Both the position numbers and the translations under genes were made by a program. A stretch of 64,000 nucleotides of DNA from Bog-473 sp036268485 (lineage in GTDB: Bacteria > Actinomycetota > Acidimicrobiia > Acidimicrobiales > RAAP-2): assembly GCA_036268485.1 (NCBI GenBank), contig DATAUC010000100.1, forward strand, positions 44,589 to 108,588. The letters run 5' to 3'. The notes under the pieces are model-generated. The model saw only the letters and a list, made by a program, of their open reading frames with translations, was not told where the DNA came from and made no database searches. Positions within the stretch are counted from its first letter, which is position 1; every line of letters starts with the position of its first letter. This document shows positions 31,838-40,589 of this stretch, piece by piece.

Positions 31838-33208
31838 ATGACGGACGCGCTGGAGCCCCGACCCGAGGCGAATCCCGTGCTGCCGGACCAGGGATTGTCG
31901 GCCCAGCGGGTATCCGACGCCGAGCGGGACCAGACCGTGACCCTGCTGCGCGAGCACGTGGTCGTCGGCCGCCTGACCCTGGACGAGTTCTCCGAGCGGG
32001 TGGGGTTGGCGCTCCAGGCTCGGACCCAGGGCGACCTCGAGTCGGCCATGGGCGACCTGCCCGCCGTGGCCGAGCCCGAAGCGGAGACCCTGCGCCGCCG
32101 CTCCCGGCGCCACTTTGTCGCCATCATGAGCGGGGCGTCGGCCAAGGGACGCTGGCGGGTGGGTGCGAAGACCACGGCCGTCGCCATCATGGGTGGCTGC
32201 GAGATCGACCTGCGCCAGGCCGAGATCGACGGTCCGGAGGTGGTCATCACGGCCGTGGCCTTCTGGGGTGGGGTCGAGATCATCGTGCCCGAAGGTTTCG
32301 AGGTGGAGCTGGAGGGCTTCGCCTTCATGGGCGGGCGTGACCTCAAGCTGAAGAACGTGCCCCGCGTCCCGGGCTCGCCGCGCATCCGGATCCGGGGCTT
32401 TGCTGTGATGGGCGGCATCGACATCAAGAGCAAGCCCAACCGCACTGGTCGTGAGCTCGGCCAGTCGATCGTCGATCGCGTCCTGACCGACGTCCACACC
32501 TCGTTGACGGCGGGCACCGCGGCGGGAGCGGCCCCCATCGACATCGCCGAGTTGGGTCGGGACATCCGGGAGCAGATGCGGGCCCAGCGCGACGCCATCC
32601 GGCAGAGCAGCCGGGACCTGCGCCGGGCCGAGCCGCGCCGGCGCGACGAGCCGGTAGCGGCCCCGGCCGCCCCGGCCGAAACACCGTCGGGGCCCCGAGA
32701 AGGCACCGTGACCATCCTCTTCAGCGACATGGTCGATTACGCCGGCATGACGGAGCGGCTGGGTGATCAGGCGTCCCGGGAGCTTCTGCGCGATCACCAC
32801 CAGATCGTGCGGAGCGCACTGGAGCAGCACGGTGGGCGCGAGATAAAGGTGCAGGGCGACGGCTTCATGGTGGCCTTCGGGGGTGTGGCCCGGGCCCTGC
32901 GCTGTGCGGCCGACATGCAGCGCGCCTTTGATACGTACTCAGGGGAGCACGTCGACCAACCCATTCAGGTCCACATCGGCGTGCACACCGGTGAGGCCAT
33001 GGAAGAGGACGCCGATTTCCTCGGCCACACCGTCATCGTGGCCAGCCGCATTGCCGATGTGGCCCAATCGGGCGAGATCCTGGTGTCGGGACTGTCCGCC
33101 CAATTGGTGGAGCGAACCGAGGAGTTCGTTTTCACGGACTATCGAGCAGTGACGCTGAAAGGTCTGACCCGACCCCAGCAGGTCGCCACCATGGTCTGGG
33201 GCGAATAA
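31838..33208 (+). CDS. DUF1707 / LiaF-like / class III nucleotide cyclase fusion protein
   Basis: 456 residues, no membrane segment. Residues ~22-76 are a DUF1707 module (RVSDAERDQTVTLLREHVVVGRLTLDEFSERV). Residues ~92-200 show four short strand repeats with IMGG, FWGG, FMGG and VMGG, like the C-terminal domain of LiaF/YvqF cell-wall stress proteins. A coiled, charged linker (~235-285) leads to a cyclase domain (288-456) with metal Asp residues D297 (FSDMVDY) and D341 (GDGFMVAF), K337, and R404. The transition-state Asn is replaced by Ile400 (HTVIVASR). It could make cAMP in response to a surface-stress signal; that is inference. Confidence 0.85.
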   Translation: MTDALEPRPEANPVLPDQGLSAQRVSDAERDQTVTLLREHVVVGRLTLDEFSERVGLALQARTQGDLESAMGDLPAVAEPEAETLRRRSRRHFVAIMSGASAKGRWRVGAKTTAVAIMGGCEIDLRQAEIDGPEVVITAVAFWGGVEIIVPEGFEVELEGFAFMGGRDLKLKNVPRVPGSPRIRIRGFAVMGGIDIKSKPNRTGRELGQSIVDRVLTDVHTSLTAGTAAGAAPIDIAELGRDIREQMRAQRDAIRQSSRDLRRAEPRRRDEPVAAPAAPAETPSGPREGTVTILFSDMVDYAGMTERLGDQASRELLRDHHQIVRSALEQHGGREIKVQGDGFMVAFGGVARALRCAADMQRAFDTYSGEHVDQPIQVHIGVHTGEAMEEDADFLGHTVIVASRIADVAQSGEILVSGLSAQLVERTEEFVFTDYRAVTLKGLTRPQQVATMVWGE

Positions 33209-33432
33209 GCCCAAGAAACGGGTTCACAAAACGCCCGCTGCGGAGTAGGATGCATGCATGTTCCGCTGACTCCCGCCTCGAAGAGACCTCGCGCCCCGGC
33301 GCTTGAGGCTTCTTGGCGACTACCTCCGGATCACCGCAGTCCCCCGATTTCCGCACCAGCGGCGTCCTTCTGTGGTTTCACCACACAGCAGCGCGCCCTC
33401 CCATACGACGCAGACACAGAGAGATACGACCG

Positions 33433-34734
33433 ATGTACCAAGAAAACCCTGACCGCACTCATGTCCCGACGCCCGCCGCGCCGTCGTCGGTGCGCGTCCC
33501 CAAAGCGGGACGATCACTGAGAATCGCCACCGCACTGCAGGTCATGGTGGCCGCCGGTAACGGATTGGCCTATGTGGCGCTGTCGTTGCGGGTGTATCAA
33601 GAGACACACTCCACCCTGGCCGTCACGATGGTCCTGTTGGCGGGCGGCGTGCCGGTCGTCCTGTTGGCACCGGTGTCAGGCTTCTTGCTGGACCGGCTGC
33701 CCATGGGCCGCGTGATGAGCGCGGCTGCGTTCGTTGTGGCCATCTCCTTGGTCGGTCTGGCCTTCGTCCACTCGCTCGCCGGCACGGTTGAGCTGGTGCT
33801 GCTCTTCGGCGTGGCCGACAGCGTGCTCCAGCCCGGACTGACGGCGGCCATCCCCCAGCTGGCCGGTGATGTCACCTTGGTGCGCGCCACGAGCCGGCTG
33901 CAAGGAGCCACCATGGGTGGAACGGCCATCGGGCCCCTCCTGGCCGGCGTGGTGGGCAGCATCGGCGGGACGCGGACGGCGCTTCTCCTCGATGCGGGCG
34001 TCTCCGTCGTCTTCATCTTCGGTATCGCCAGCTTGCGCCTCCGCCGCACGCGGGCACAGAGCCCACCCGGCGCAGACGACGGGATGGCGGCCGGCGTGCG
34101 TTACCTGCGTCGGGATCGCCCCATGGGACTGCTGATCGTGGTGGTCTCCACCATGATCGCCTTCCTGGGCGTGACCATGGTGGCCGAGCTCTTTCTGGCC
34201 GAGAAGGTCCTGCACGGCGGCACTACCGGCTATGCCCTGCTCATCACGGCCTGGACCGGCGGTATGACGCTGGGCACGGTGATCGCCGGCCGTCTCTCGC
34301 CCCGCGCCCTGGCGCCCGGCATCGTCATCGGACTGGTCGTGCTCGGTCTGGGCGTCGCGGCGGGTGCACTGTCACCGACCATGTGGCTGGCCATCGTGGC
34401 CTACGGAATCGGCGGTATCGGCGACGGCGTGCAGATGGTGGGCGCCCGTACGCTCCTGCTGCAACGGGCGCCCGAGCACATCGCCGGTCGGGCATGCGCC
34501 GTCTTCACCGGCCTGACCTTCGGCGCGGTTTCCATCGGCACCGCTCTGTCTGCTCCGCTCGTCGCCCTTCTGGGTGTCCGCGGCGCCTTGTTCGCCGCCG
34601 GAGTGGCCAGCGTGGCCGCAGCGGCGTTGGCCCTGGCGCTGGGGCTCCATCGGCTGCGCGGGGAAGTTCCCGCCATGTTGACCCTGGACGATGCGACCAC
34701 GGCGGTGGTGCCGGGGAGACCGGCCCTCATCTGA
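33433..34734 (+). CDS. MFS transporter
   Basis: 433 residues from ATG 33433; the frame is open further upstream, but the extra residues are Arg/Pro-rich and not transporter-like. About 12 hydrophobic helices are present, with the MFS loop motif between helices 2 and 3 (SGFLLDRLPMGRVMSA). The layout resembles DHA3-type drug exporters. The substrate is unknown. The 224 bases before it hold no recognised gene. Confidence 0.85.
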   Translation: MYQENPDRTHVPTPAAPSSVRVPKAGRSLRIATALQVMVAAGNGLAYVALSLRVYQETHSTLAVTMVLLAGGVPVVLLAPVSGFLLDRLPMGRVMSAAAFVVAISLVGLAFVHSLAGTVELVLLFGVADSVLQPGLTAAIPQLAGDVTLVRATSRLQGATMGGTAIGPLLAGVVGSIGGTRTALLLDAGVSVVFIFGIASLRLRRTRAQSPPGADDGMAAGVRYLRRDRPMGLLIVVVSTMIAFLGVTMVAELFLAEKVLHGGTTGYALLITAWTGGMTLGTVIAGRLSPRALAPGIVIGLVVLGLGVAAGALSPTMWLAIVAYGIGGIGDGVQMVGARTLLLQRAPEHIAGRACAVFTGLTFGAVSIGTALSAPLVALLGVRGALFAAGVASVAAAALALALGLHRLRGEVPAMLTLDDATTAVVPGRPALI

Positions 34735-34737
34735 GAC

Positions 34738-35512
34738 CTATGGGATTGAGGACTTGAAGCCGCCATTGCTGTACAGGAGCTGGGCCGTGACCCAACCACC
34801 TTCGGGCGAACAGAGAAACCGCACGAGATTAGCTGCGTCTCTCGGCTCGGCGAGTCGCTGGATTGGCGTTTGCTTCCTGGCGTGATCCAGAGGGGCGTCG
34901 GTCATCCATCCCGTGTTGATTGGCCCAGGGTTGATGGCATTGGCTGTGATACCTAAGTGAGCAAGCTCATATGCGGCAGCTTGGGTGACCCTGTCGGCGG
35001 CCGCCTTGCTCGACCCGTAGGCCAGGTTGCCGACTACATGGTCGCTCGTGAGGGTCACGATTCGACCACCGAATGGTGTTTCCACAAATCGACGGCCCAA
35101 CTCACGGATGAGTAACCACGTTGCTCTGACATTGACGGCGTAGTGAAGGTCGAAGCTCTCCACCGAAGTATCGAGAATTGCGCTGTCCACTGACTGACAA
35201 TGAGAGATCACCAACGCGCTGACATTTCCCAATTGGCGCTCGGCCTCATCGAACACTTCAGCCGGTGACGTCGTCACGCTTAAATCTGATTCGATGCCGA
35301 CGGAGTGTCCGCCCTGGGCGGCGATCATCTCAGAGACCGCTTCAGGTCCATCAGGGTCGCTACCCCATGGCATGCGCTCGTCAATATGGCTTCCAGTACG
35401 TGAAGGCGATATCCCAGCCGTCTTCGGCCAAGCCAGCGGCGATGGCAGCTCCGATCGCCTGGCGTCTCCCTGTCCCGGTCACCAGCGCGACGGGGCGGGA
35501 CGCCTCAGCCAT
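34738..35512 (-). pseudogene. FabG-like SDR oxidoreductase broken by a one-base frameshift
   Basis: The 5' part starts at ATG 35512 and reads M-A-E-A-S-R-P-V-A-L-V-T-G-T-G-R-R then AAIAAGLAEDGWDIAFTYWKPY before a stop. Removing one base of the TT (AA on the plus strand) at 35383-35384 joins this to D-E-R-M-P-W-G-S-D-P and the rest of a normal 257-residue SDR: NV(RA)TWLLIRELG, the active-site stretch IVTLTSDHVVG and YGSSK, ending with the usual NGG. The joined product matches family order, so this is a recent frameshift or an assembly error. The 5' end overlaps the preceding small gene by 8 bases. Confidence 0.85.
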
Positions 35513-35753
35513 CTATTTTCCCAAGATCGGACCCGTTCACATTGAGTGCATCGCAAAGCACATTCAGCACGTCAACCAACATCACGGGCCGAGAGCGAAG
35601 TTGGGACTTGTCCGACTGATCTCGGATGTCTACAGCACGGCGTAGAGCTTCGAGGACAATTTTGGATGGGTCGTGCCCAACGTGGTCACGCCAGGCCGGA
35701 TCGCCCCACCTCCACCCATTGGGGTAGACGGGATCAAGGTCGGAATCACTCAT
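35505..35753 (-). CDS. Hypothetical small protein
   Basis: 82 residues, acidic and Trp-rich at the start (MSDSDLDPVYPNGWRWGDPAWRDH), then an amphipathic helix (KIVLEALRRAVDIRD) and a VMLVDVLNVLCDAL helix. No family recognised. The stop overlaps the SDR start as ATGGCTGA, which supports an operon with the broken SDR. Base composition is visibly less GC-rich than the surroundings. Confidence 0.5.
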   Translation of the reverse strand: MSDSDLDPVYPNGWRWGDPAWRDHVGHDPSKIVLEALRRAVDIRDQSDKSQLRSRPVMLVDVLNVLCDALNVNGSDLGKIDG

Positions 35754-35857
35754 TTCTCAAACCTCGCACAGGGTGCTGTCCTCGGCAAGGGTCTGCACCT
35801 GATGTGGGCAACGTCTGGTTGACCACAGGAGTGCTTCTCTGCCATAGCGTCTGAACC

Positions 35858-36898
35858 ATGGAGTCTCCGACGGTGGCCGAGTTGGTGGAGGCCCATCGCC
35901 ACCATTGGGCCACCTCCGCCGTTGAAGACGAAGTCTTCGGAAAGACGGATGCCGCCTCGGTCGGAAGTTGGTACGAGCGACTCTGCGCCTCAACTCTGGA
36001 TTCGACGATCAGGCGAGGCTTGTTTTTCGCTGCGTCCGCCAAGTGTGCGTTGGGCGTCGAGCTGGAGGATGGCCGACAGGTGGTCGTCAAGGCGTACCAG
36101 CGTGCCTGGTCATTGGACATTCTGAGTGCCATGTCTGCAGCCCAGGCTCGCCTTGCTAGCGCTGGCTTTGCCTGCCCATCCCCGGTGGGAGTTCCGTTCA
36201 TATTTGAAGGCGTCACCGCGAGCGTCGAGCATGAGCTCCCCGACCCTGGCATGCGGACATTCGAGCGAGAGGAGATGGCGATTTCTGCCGGTGCTCTGTC
36301 GGAAGCTCATTCGCTTCTCGCCAATGAAGACGCGCAGCCTTGGGTGGGCCGACACGCATTGGATCGTCCGAAGGGCGCCCTCTATCCCGCGCCACACAGT
36401 CCACTCTTTGACTTCAGCCTGAACGCGGAGGCGGCCGCATGGATTGATGAGTTAGCCGTCGCCGCCCTCAAGGCCATGGCGGAAGATGTATCGCCGCCCC
36501 AGATAGTCCATGGCGATTGGTCGGCCCGCAATATTCGGATTGCGGGTGGTCGTCTGGTTGCGAGCTATGACTGGGACAGCCTGGCTGCCTTCCCCGAGAG
36601 TCGGGGCGTTGGCATCGCCGCCGCTATCTGGCGCCTGACCGGTGAAGCGGGTGAGCCATCGGCCCCAGATGCCCAAGAAACAGAGCACTACATAGACGCG
36701 TATGTAGGGGCAGCTGGAGGAGCCCGGGGCCGCACGTGGCACATTGCAGCGATGGGTTCGGCACTGTCCACCCTGGCCTACATGGCCCGATGTGAGCATT
36801 CACTCGAAGCCCGCGACGCGACCCAGCAGCATCGACGAGCCCGGAACACGCTCGAAGCTGACCGCCAGGGATTCCTCACCGCTATCGGGGGCACGTAG
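35858..36898 (+). CDS. Aminoglycoside phosphotransferase (APH)-fold kinase
   Basis: 346 residues. Kinase-like motifs: the ATP Lys in QVVVKAY, the catalytic loop VHGDWSARNIRI (HGDxxxxN) and the metal Asp in SYDWDSL. The N-lobe is otherwise divergent. The family phosphorylates small molecules such as aminoglycosides, macrolides, choline or homoserine; the substrate here is unknown. It sits in the lower-GC patch between 34.7 and 36.9 kb. Confidence 0.75.
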   Translation: MESPTVAELVEAHRHHWATSAVEDEVFGKTDAASVGSWYERLCASTLDSTIRRGLFFAASAKCALGVELEDGRQVVVKAYQRAWSLDILSAMSAAQARLASAGFACPSPVGVPFIFEGVTASVEHELPDPGMRTFEREEMAISAGALSEAHSLLANEDAQPWVGRHALDRPKGALYPAPHSPLFDFSLNAEAAAWIDELAVAALKAMAEDVSPPQIVHGDWSARNIRIAGGRLVASYDWDSLAAFPESRGVGIAAAIWRLTGEAGEPSAPDAQETEHYIDAYVGAAGGARGRTWHIAAMGSALSTLAYMARCEHSLEARDATQQHRRARNTLEADRQGFLTAIGGT

Positions 36899-37168
36899 CG
36901 GCTCGGAGCGACGCCGGGAGCTCGGAGGGCTTCCAAGAGCCCCGACAGGTCGCCGTTCGCGGGTAATGGAATTGTCACCGTAAGACTCCCAATCGGGACC
37001 CAAAAAGGCTCAAAAGGACCCTGGAGAAGCAATGCCGAAATGCATCCTGACCTGGTAAAAGTCCCAAGAACCTCCCAGCACCTCATGAGATAAGCTGACG
37101 GGTAGTCAGATTTGAGGACACCCGGTACTCCCCGGCGTCGTCCGACCGGCCCCGGAGGTCACCGCACC
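36899..37168. promoter_or_regulatory. Upstream region of the acyl-CoA dehydrogenase operon with operator candidate
   Basis: 270 bases without a gene. CTGACGGGTAGTCAG at 37095-37109 (CTGAC/GTCAG arms) is the near-copy of the site at 31759-31773. It ends 59 bases before the start codon. GGAGGT at 37154-37159 is the ribosome site. Confidence 0.6.
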
Positions 37169-38350
37169 ATGGACTTCGAGTTCTCCGACGAGCAGATCGC
37201 GTTCGTGAAGGAGGTAGAGACCTTCCTCAACGCCAACGACGATCCTGATGTCTTCGATGTCACCCGGGAGAACATGGCCCAGATTGTCGACACGCCCAAA
37301 CGGCGGGCCTTCATGGCGTCACTGGGGCAGCAGGGTTGGCTGGGCATGACGTGGCCCGCCGAGTACGGCGGCACCGAGGGGGAGGGCGTCTACGAATACC
37401 TCCTCAACGAGCAGCTGGCGGGACGGGGCGGACCACAGATCGGCAAAGGGGTCGGAATTATCGGCAAGACGCTGATCCGCCACGGCAACGAGCGCCTCAA
37501 GGCCGAGTTCCTGCCCAAGATCTTGCGCAACGAAGTCGAGTTCGCCGTCGGCTACTCCGAGCCCAATGCCGGGTCGGATGCAGCCAGCATGCAGCTCAAG
37601 GCCACCAAGGTGGAGGGCGGGTGGAACCTCAACGGCCAGAAGACATGGACCACCTCGGCCCATTTCGCCGAGTGGTACTGGGTCGGGGCCCGCACCGACA
37701 CCACTGTGGCCAAGCACGCCGGCATCACGCTCTTCCTGGTCCCCATCGATCAGCCCAACATCACGGTCAACGCCATCTGGACCATGGGTGACGAGCGCAC
37801 CAACGAGGTCTTCCTCAACGACGTGTTCGTGCCCGACGACTACGTCGTGGGCGAGCTCAACCGGGGATTCCAGTACATCTCCGAAGCGCTCGACCTCGAG
37901 CGCTTCACCATGTTCACCTTCGCACCCATCGCCCAACGCTTCGACCTGCTGGTTGACTACGTGCGCACGACCGAGCGCGACGGCCAGTTGCTCAAGGACG
38001 ACCCCATCATTCGGCAGCGCCTGGCCCAACTGGCCACGCAGCTCGAGGTTGCCCGTGTCATGGGACTGAAGTTCGTCTTCGAGGCCGGCAAGGGTGGAGC
38101 CGCCCCCACGGCCGAGGCGTCCGAGTACAAGCTCTACGCCACCGAGCTTTCCAAGCGACTGGCCAACGCGGCCATGGACATCGCCGGTCCGGGCAGCCAG
38201 CTCCGGGTCAAAACCCCGGAGGCCCCCATGGCGGGCCGCTCCGAGTCGACGTACCGCTACACCGTGATCGACACCATCGGTGGCGGTGCTTCGGAAATTC
38301 AGAAGAACATCATCGCCCGCCGCAAGCTCGGGCTGCCGAAGAACTTCTGA
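37169..38350 (+). CDS. Acyl-CoA dehydrogenase (first of two in operon)
   Basis: 393 residues from ATG 37169 (GGAGGT 9 bases upstream); the frame extends to 37112 but adds only basic filler. FAD-type ACAD with MTWPAEYGGTEG, VGYSEPNAGSDAAS and NGQKTWTTSAHFAEW in the N-terminal and beta domains and DTIGGGASEIQKNIIARRKLGLP at the end. The place of the usual catalytic Glu before G-x-x-E-I-Q is Gly (IGGGASEIQ), as in subunits of actinobacterial heterotetrameric ACADs, which fits the second ACAD gene at 40590. First gene of a five-gene operon. Confidence 0.92.
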   Translation: MDFEFSDEQIAFVKEVETFLNANDDPDVFDVTRENMAQIVDTPKRRAFMASLGQQGWLGMTWPAEYGGTEGEGVYEYLLNEQLAGRGGPQIGKGVGIIGKTLIRHGNERLKAEFLPKILRNEVEFAVGYSEPNAGSDAASMQLKATKVEGGWNLNGQKTWTTSAHFAEWYWVGARTDTTVAKHAGITLFLVPIDQPNITVNAIWTMGDERTNEVFLNDVFVPDDYVVGELNRGFQYISEALDLERFTMFTFAPIAQRFDLLVDYVRTTERDGQLLKDDPIIRQRLAQLATQLEVARVMGLKFVFEAGKGGAAPTAEASEYKLYATELSKRLANAAMDIAGPGSQLRVKTPEAPMAGRSESTYRYTVIDTIGGGASEIQKNIIARRKLGLPKNF

Positions 38351-38353
38351 GCC

Positions 38354-39535
38354 TTGCCCGCCGCCACGCAACTGACGGGACCCCTGAGCAGGGTCACCGT
38401 GCTGGACCTCTCCAGCGTCGGACCGGCCGCCCGTTGTACGCGCCTGTTGGCCGACTACGGCGCACGCGTTGTGAAGGTCGGCCCCGTTCCGTCCGCTGAC
38501 GCCTCGCCGATTGAACCGCTGTACTTCGCCTACAGCGGTCAGCGCGGGATGGAGAGAGTACTCATCGACCTCAAGGACGATGACGGGCGAGCCGCTTTCC
38601 TGGCGTTGGCTTCGTCCGCTGACGTGGTGGTCGAGAGTTTTCGACCGGGTGTGGTCGACCGGCTGGGCATCGGCTACGAAACGGTGAAGGCTCGCAACCG
38701 GGGCATCGTCTACTGCTCGACGAGCGGGTACGGCCAGGACGGTCCCCGGGCCAACTGCGCCGGACACGACATCAACTATCTGGGGGTAAGCGGATTCCTT
38801 GGCATGAGCACGCCCGGTGTCGATGGCGCGCCACCGTTGCCCGGGGCCACCATCGCCGATGCGGCTGCCGGCGGTATGCATGCTGCGTTGGCCATCACGG
38901 CCGCCCTGGCCGGGCGAGCCACCACCGGCGTGGGCACCTACCTCGATGTCGCCGTGGCCGACGGAGTGCTCTGGCTCATGTCGCTGCCGGTCGATGAGCA
39001 CTTAGCGCTCGACAACTCACCGGAACCGGGGCACGACATCTTGTCGGGCCGGTATGCCTGTTATGCCACCTACCAGGCTCGCGATGGAAAATGGCTCGCC
39101 GTAGGCGCGATTGAGGCGAAATTCTTTGCCAATCTGTGCCGTCTTCTCGGCTGTGAAGAGTTGGCCCCGCGTCAGATGGAGGACGGGGCCCAGCCCACCA
39201 TCCGCGCCACCTTGGCCGCCGCGTTCGCCACCCGGGACCGCCAGGAGTGGATCGACCTCCTCGGCGACGCCGACACCTGTGTATCGCCCATCCTGAGTGT
39301 GGCTGAAGTCGGACGCGACGAGCAGTTCGCGTTCCGGGATGCTGTCACCAGCGCGGTGCATCCGACCCAAGGCACGTTCAGCCAACTGGCCCCGCTGCTG
39401 GCCGGCATGGACCGGCCGGAAGCGCCAGTGACCCTGCCCGACGGCGCGGCAACCGCAACGGAGTACCTCCTCAAGGACGCCGGGATTGATGCGGCCACGA
39501 TTGAAGCCTGGATGAACCGGAAGGTGGTGGCATGA
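38354..39535 (+). CDS. CaiB/BaiF class III CoA-transferase family, alpha-methylacyl-CoA racemase-like
   Basis: 393 residues, TTG start 3 bases after the ACAD stop. Family motifs: VLDLSSVGPAARCTRLLADYGARVVKV at the start, ESFRPGVVDRLGIGYE, YCSTSGYGQDGP and the catalytic Asp in GHDINYLGVSG, which is the pattern of alpha-methylacyl-CoA racemases. It would epimerise a 2-methylacyl-CoA before dehydrogenation, as in steroid side-chain degradation. The stop overlaps the next start (ATGA). Confidence 0.87.
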   Translation: MPAATQLTGPLSRVTVLDLSSVGPAARCTRLLADYGARVVKVGPVPSADASPIEPLYFAYSGQRGMERVLIDLKDDDGRAAFLALASSADVVVESFRPGVVDRLGIGYETVKARNRGIVYCSTSGYGQDGPRANCAGHDINYLGVSGFLGMSTPGVDGAPPLPGATIADAAAGGMHAALAITAALAGRATTGVGTYLDVAVADGVLWLMSLPVDEHLALDNSPEPGHDILSGRYACYATYQARDGKWLAVGAIEAKFFANLCRLLGCEELAPRQMEDGAQPTIRATLAAAFATRDRQEWIDLLGDADTCVSPILSVAEVGRDEQFAFRDAVTSAVHPTQGTFSQLAPLLAGMDRPEAPVTLPDGAATATEYLLKDAGIDAATIEAWMNRKVVA

Positions 39536-40047
39536 CGGCTGACCTGTTGAACCAGGCGCTCGAACTTGTGGGCGTCGAGCAGTATCCCGAGGTGGGCGAG
39601 TTCCCGGTCGAGCGGGGTTACATCTGGTCGTCCTGCGCGTCAGTGGAGAACGGCAACCCTCTGTTCTGGGATGACCACGTGGCCGAAGCGCTCACGGACG
39701 GCCCCATCGCTCCCCCGAGCATGGTGTCGGTCTGGTTCCGCCCCCACAATTGGGCCCCCGGGCGCGCAGAGGTGGCGTTGCCACTACAAGTGCACTTCAA
39801 CCTGAAGGCGCTCTTCGACCTGCCCGAGGCCGTCATGACCGACAACACCATTGAGTTTCATGAGCCGGTACGCATCGGTGACGTGCTGCACACCCATCAG
39901 GTGTTGCGCTCCATCAGCGGGGACAAGACCACCAAGTTGGGCACGGGTCGGTTCTGGGTGATCGACGTGATCTACGCCAACCAGGACGGCGACCTGGTGG
40001 CTGTCGAGTCCTACACCGGCTTCGGCTACCGGCGGGATGCCGCATGA
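39532..40047 (+). CDS. Hotdog-fold dehydratase subunit (FAS1-like/MaoC N-terminal type)
   Basis: 171 residues with the N-terminal MaoC-like domain pattern: GEFPVERGYIWSSCASVENGNPLFWDD, IAPPSMVSVWFRPHNW and TIEFHEPVRIGDVLHTHQVL. The catalytic D-x4-H of hydratase 2 is not seen, so it likely pairs with the next gene, as ChsH2 pairs with ChsH1 in mycobacterial cholesterol breakdown. ATGA overlaps on both sides show tight coupling. Confidence 0.82.
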   Translation: MTADLLNQALELVGVEQYPEVGEFPVERGYIWSSCASVENGNPLFWDDHVAEALTDGPIAPPSMVSVWFRPHNWAPGRAEVALPLQVHFNLKALFDLPEAVMTDNTIEFHEPVRIGDVLHTHQVLRSISGDKTTKLGTGRFWVIDVIYANQDGDLVAVESYTGFGYRRDAA

Positions 40048-40547
40048 CGGCGCCAGTCGTTCCGTCGTTGCTGCACGGTGATGTGTCCGTGGGCGACGCC
40101 CTCCCGATTCTCGACTACGAGGTGACAGCCACGACGGTGGTGCTCGGCGCCCTGGCCACGCGGGACTGGCGTCCTATGCACCATGACAAGGACTTCGCGG
40201 TCAATCGAAACGGCACGCAGGACATCTTCTTGAACACGCCCAACCAGGCGGCCTGGTTCGAGCGCTACCTGACCGACTGGACGGGACCTCACGGTCGCCT
40301 GGGACGGGTCACCTTTCGCATGAAGGGCTCAGTCTTCCCGGGCGACACCATGACGCTCACTGGCGCCGTTGAAGCGGTCGACGTCGATGCCGTTGGCTGT
40401 GGTTTCGTCACGGTGGCGGTCACTCTGGCCGTGGCCGGCGACGCCAAGACCACCTGTCTGGCCCGGATCGCTCTTCCCACATCGCCGGAGGACAACCCGT
40501 GGGTCCGTCGGGGCAATCAGTGGCGTCCCTCACCACCCGCTCCATGA
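40044..40547 (+). CDS. MaoC-family enoyl-CoA hydratase subunit
   Basis: 167 residues. Holds the hydratase 2 active-site motif in RDWRPMHHDKDFA (Asp and His). Later strands carry VTFRMKGSVFPGDTMTLTGAVEAV. Together with the preceding subunit it should hydrate a 2-enoyl-CoA produced by the two acyl-CoA dehydrogenases. Start overlaps the upstream stop. Confidence 0.87.
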   Translation: MTAPVVPSLLHGDVSVGDALPILDYEVTATTVVLGALATRDWRPMHHDKDFAVNRNGTQDIFLNTPNQAAWFERYLTDWTGPHGRLGRVTFRMKGSVFPGDTMTLTGAVEAVDVDAVGCGFVTVAVTLAVAGDAKTTCLARIALPTSPEDNPWVRRGNQWRPSPPAP

Positions 40548-40589
40548 CCATCTTCTCTATCCGAACGCAACCCCGGAGGTAGCTGCACA

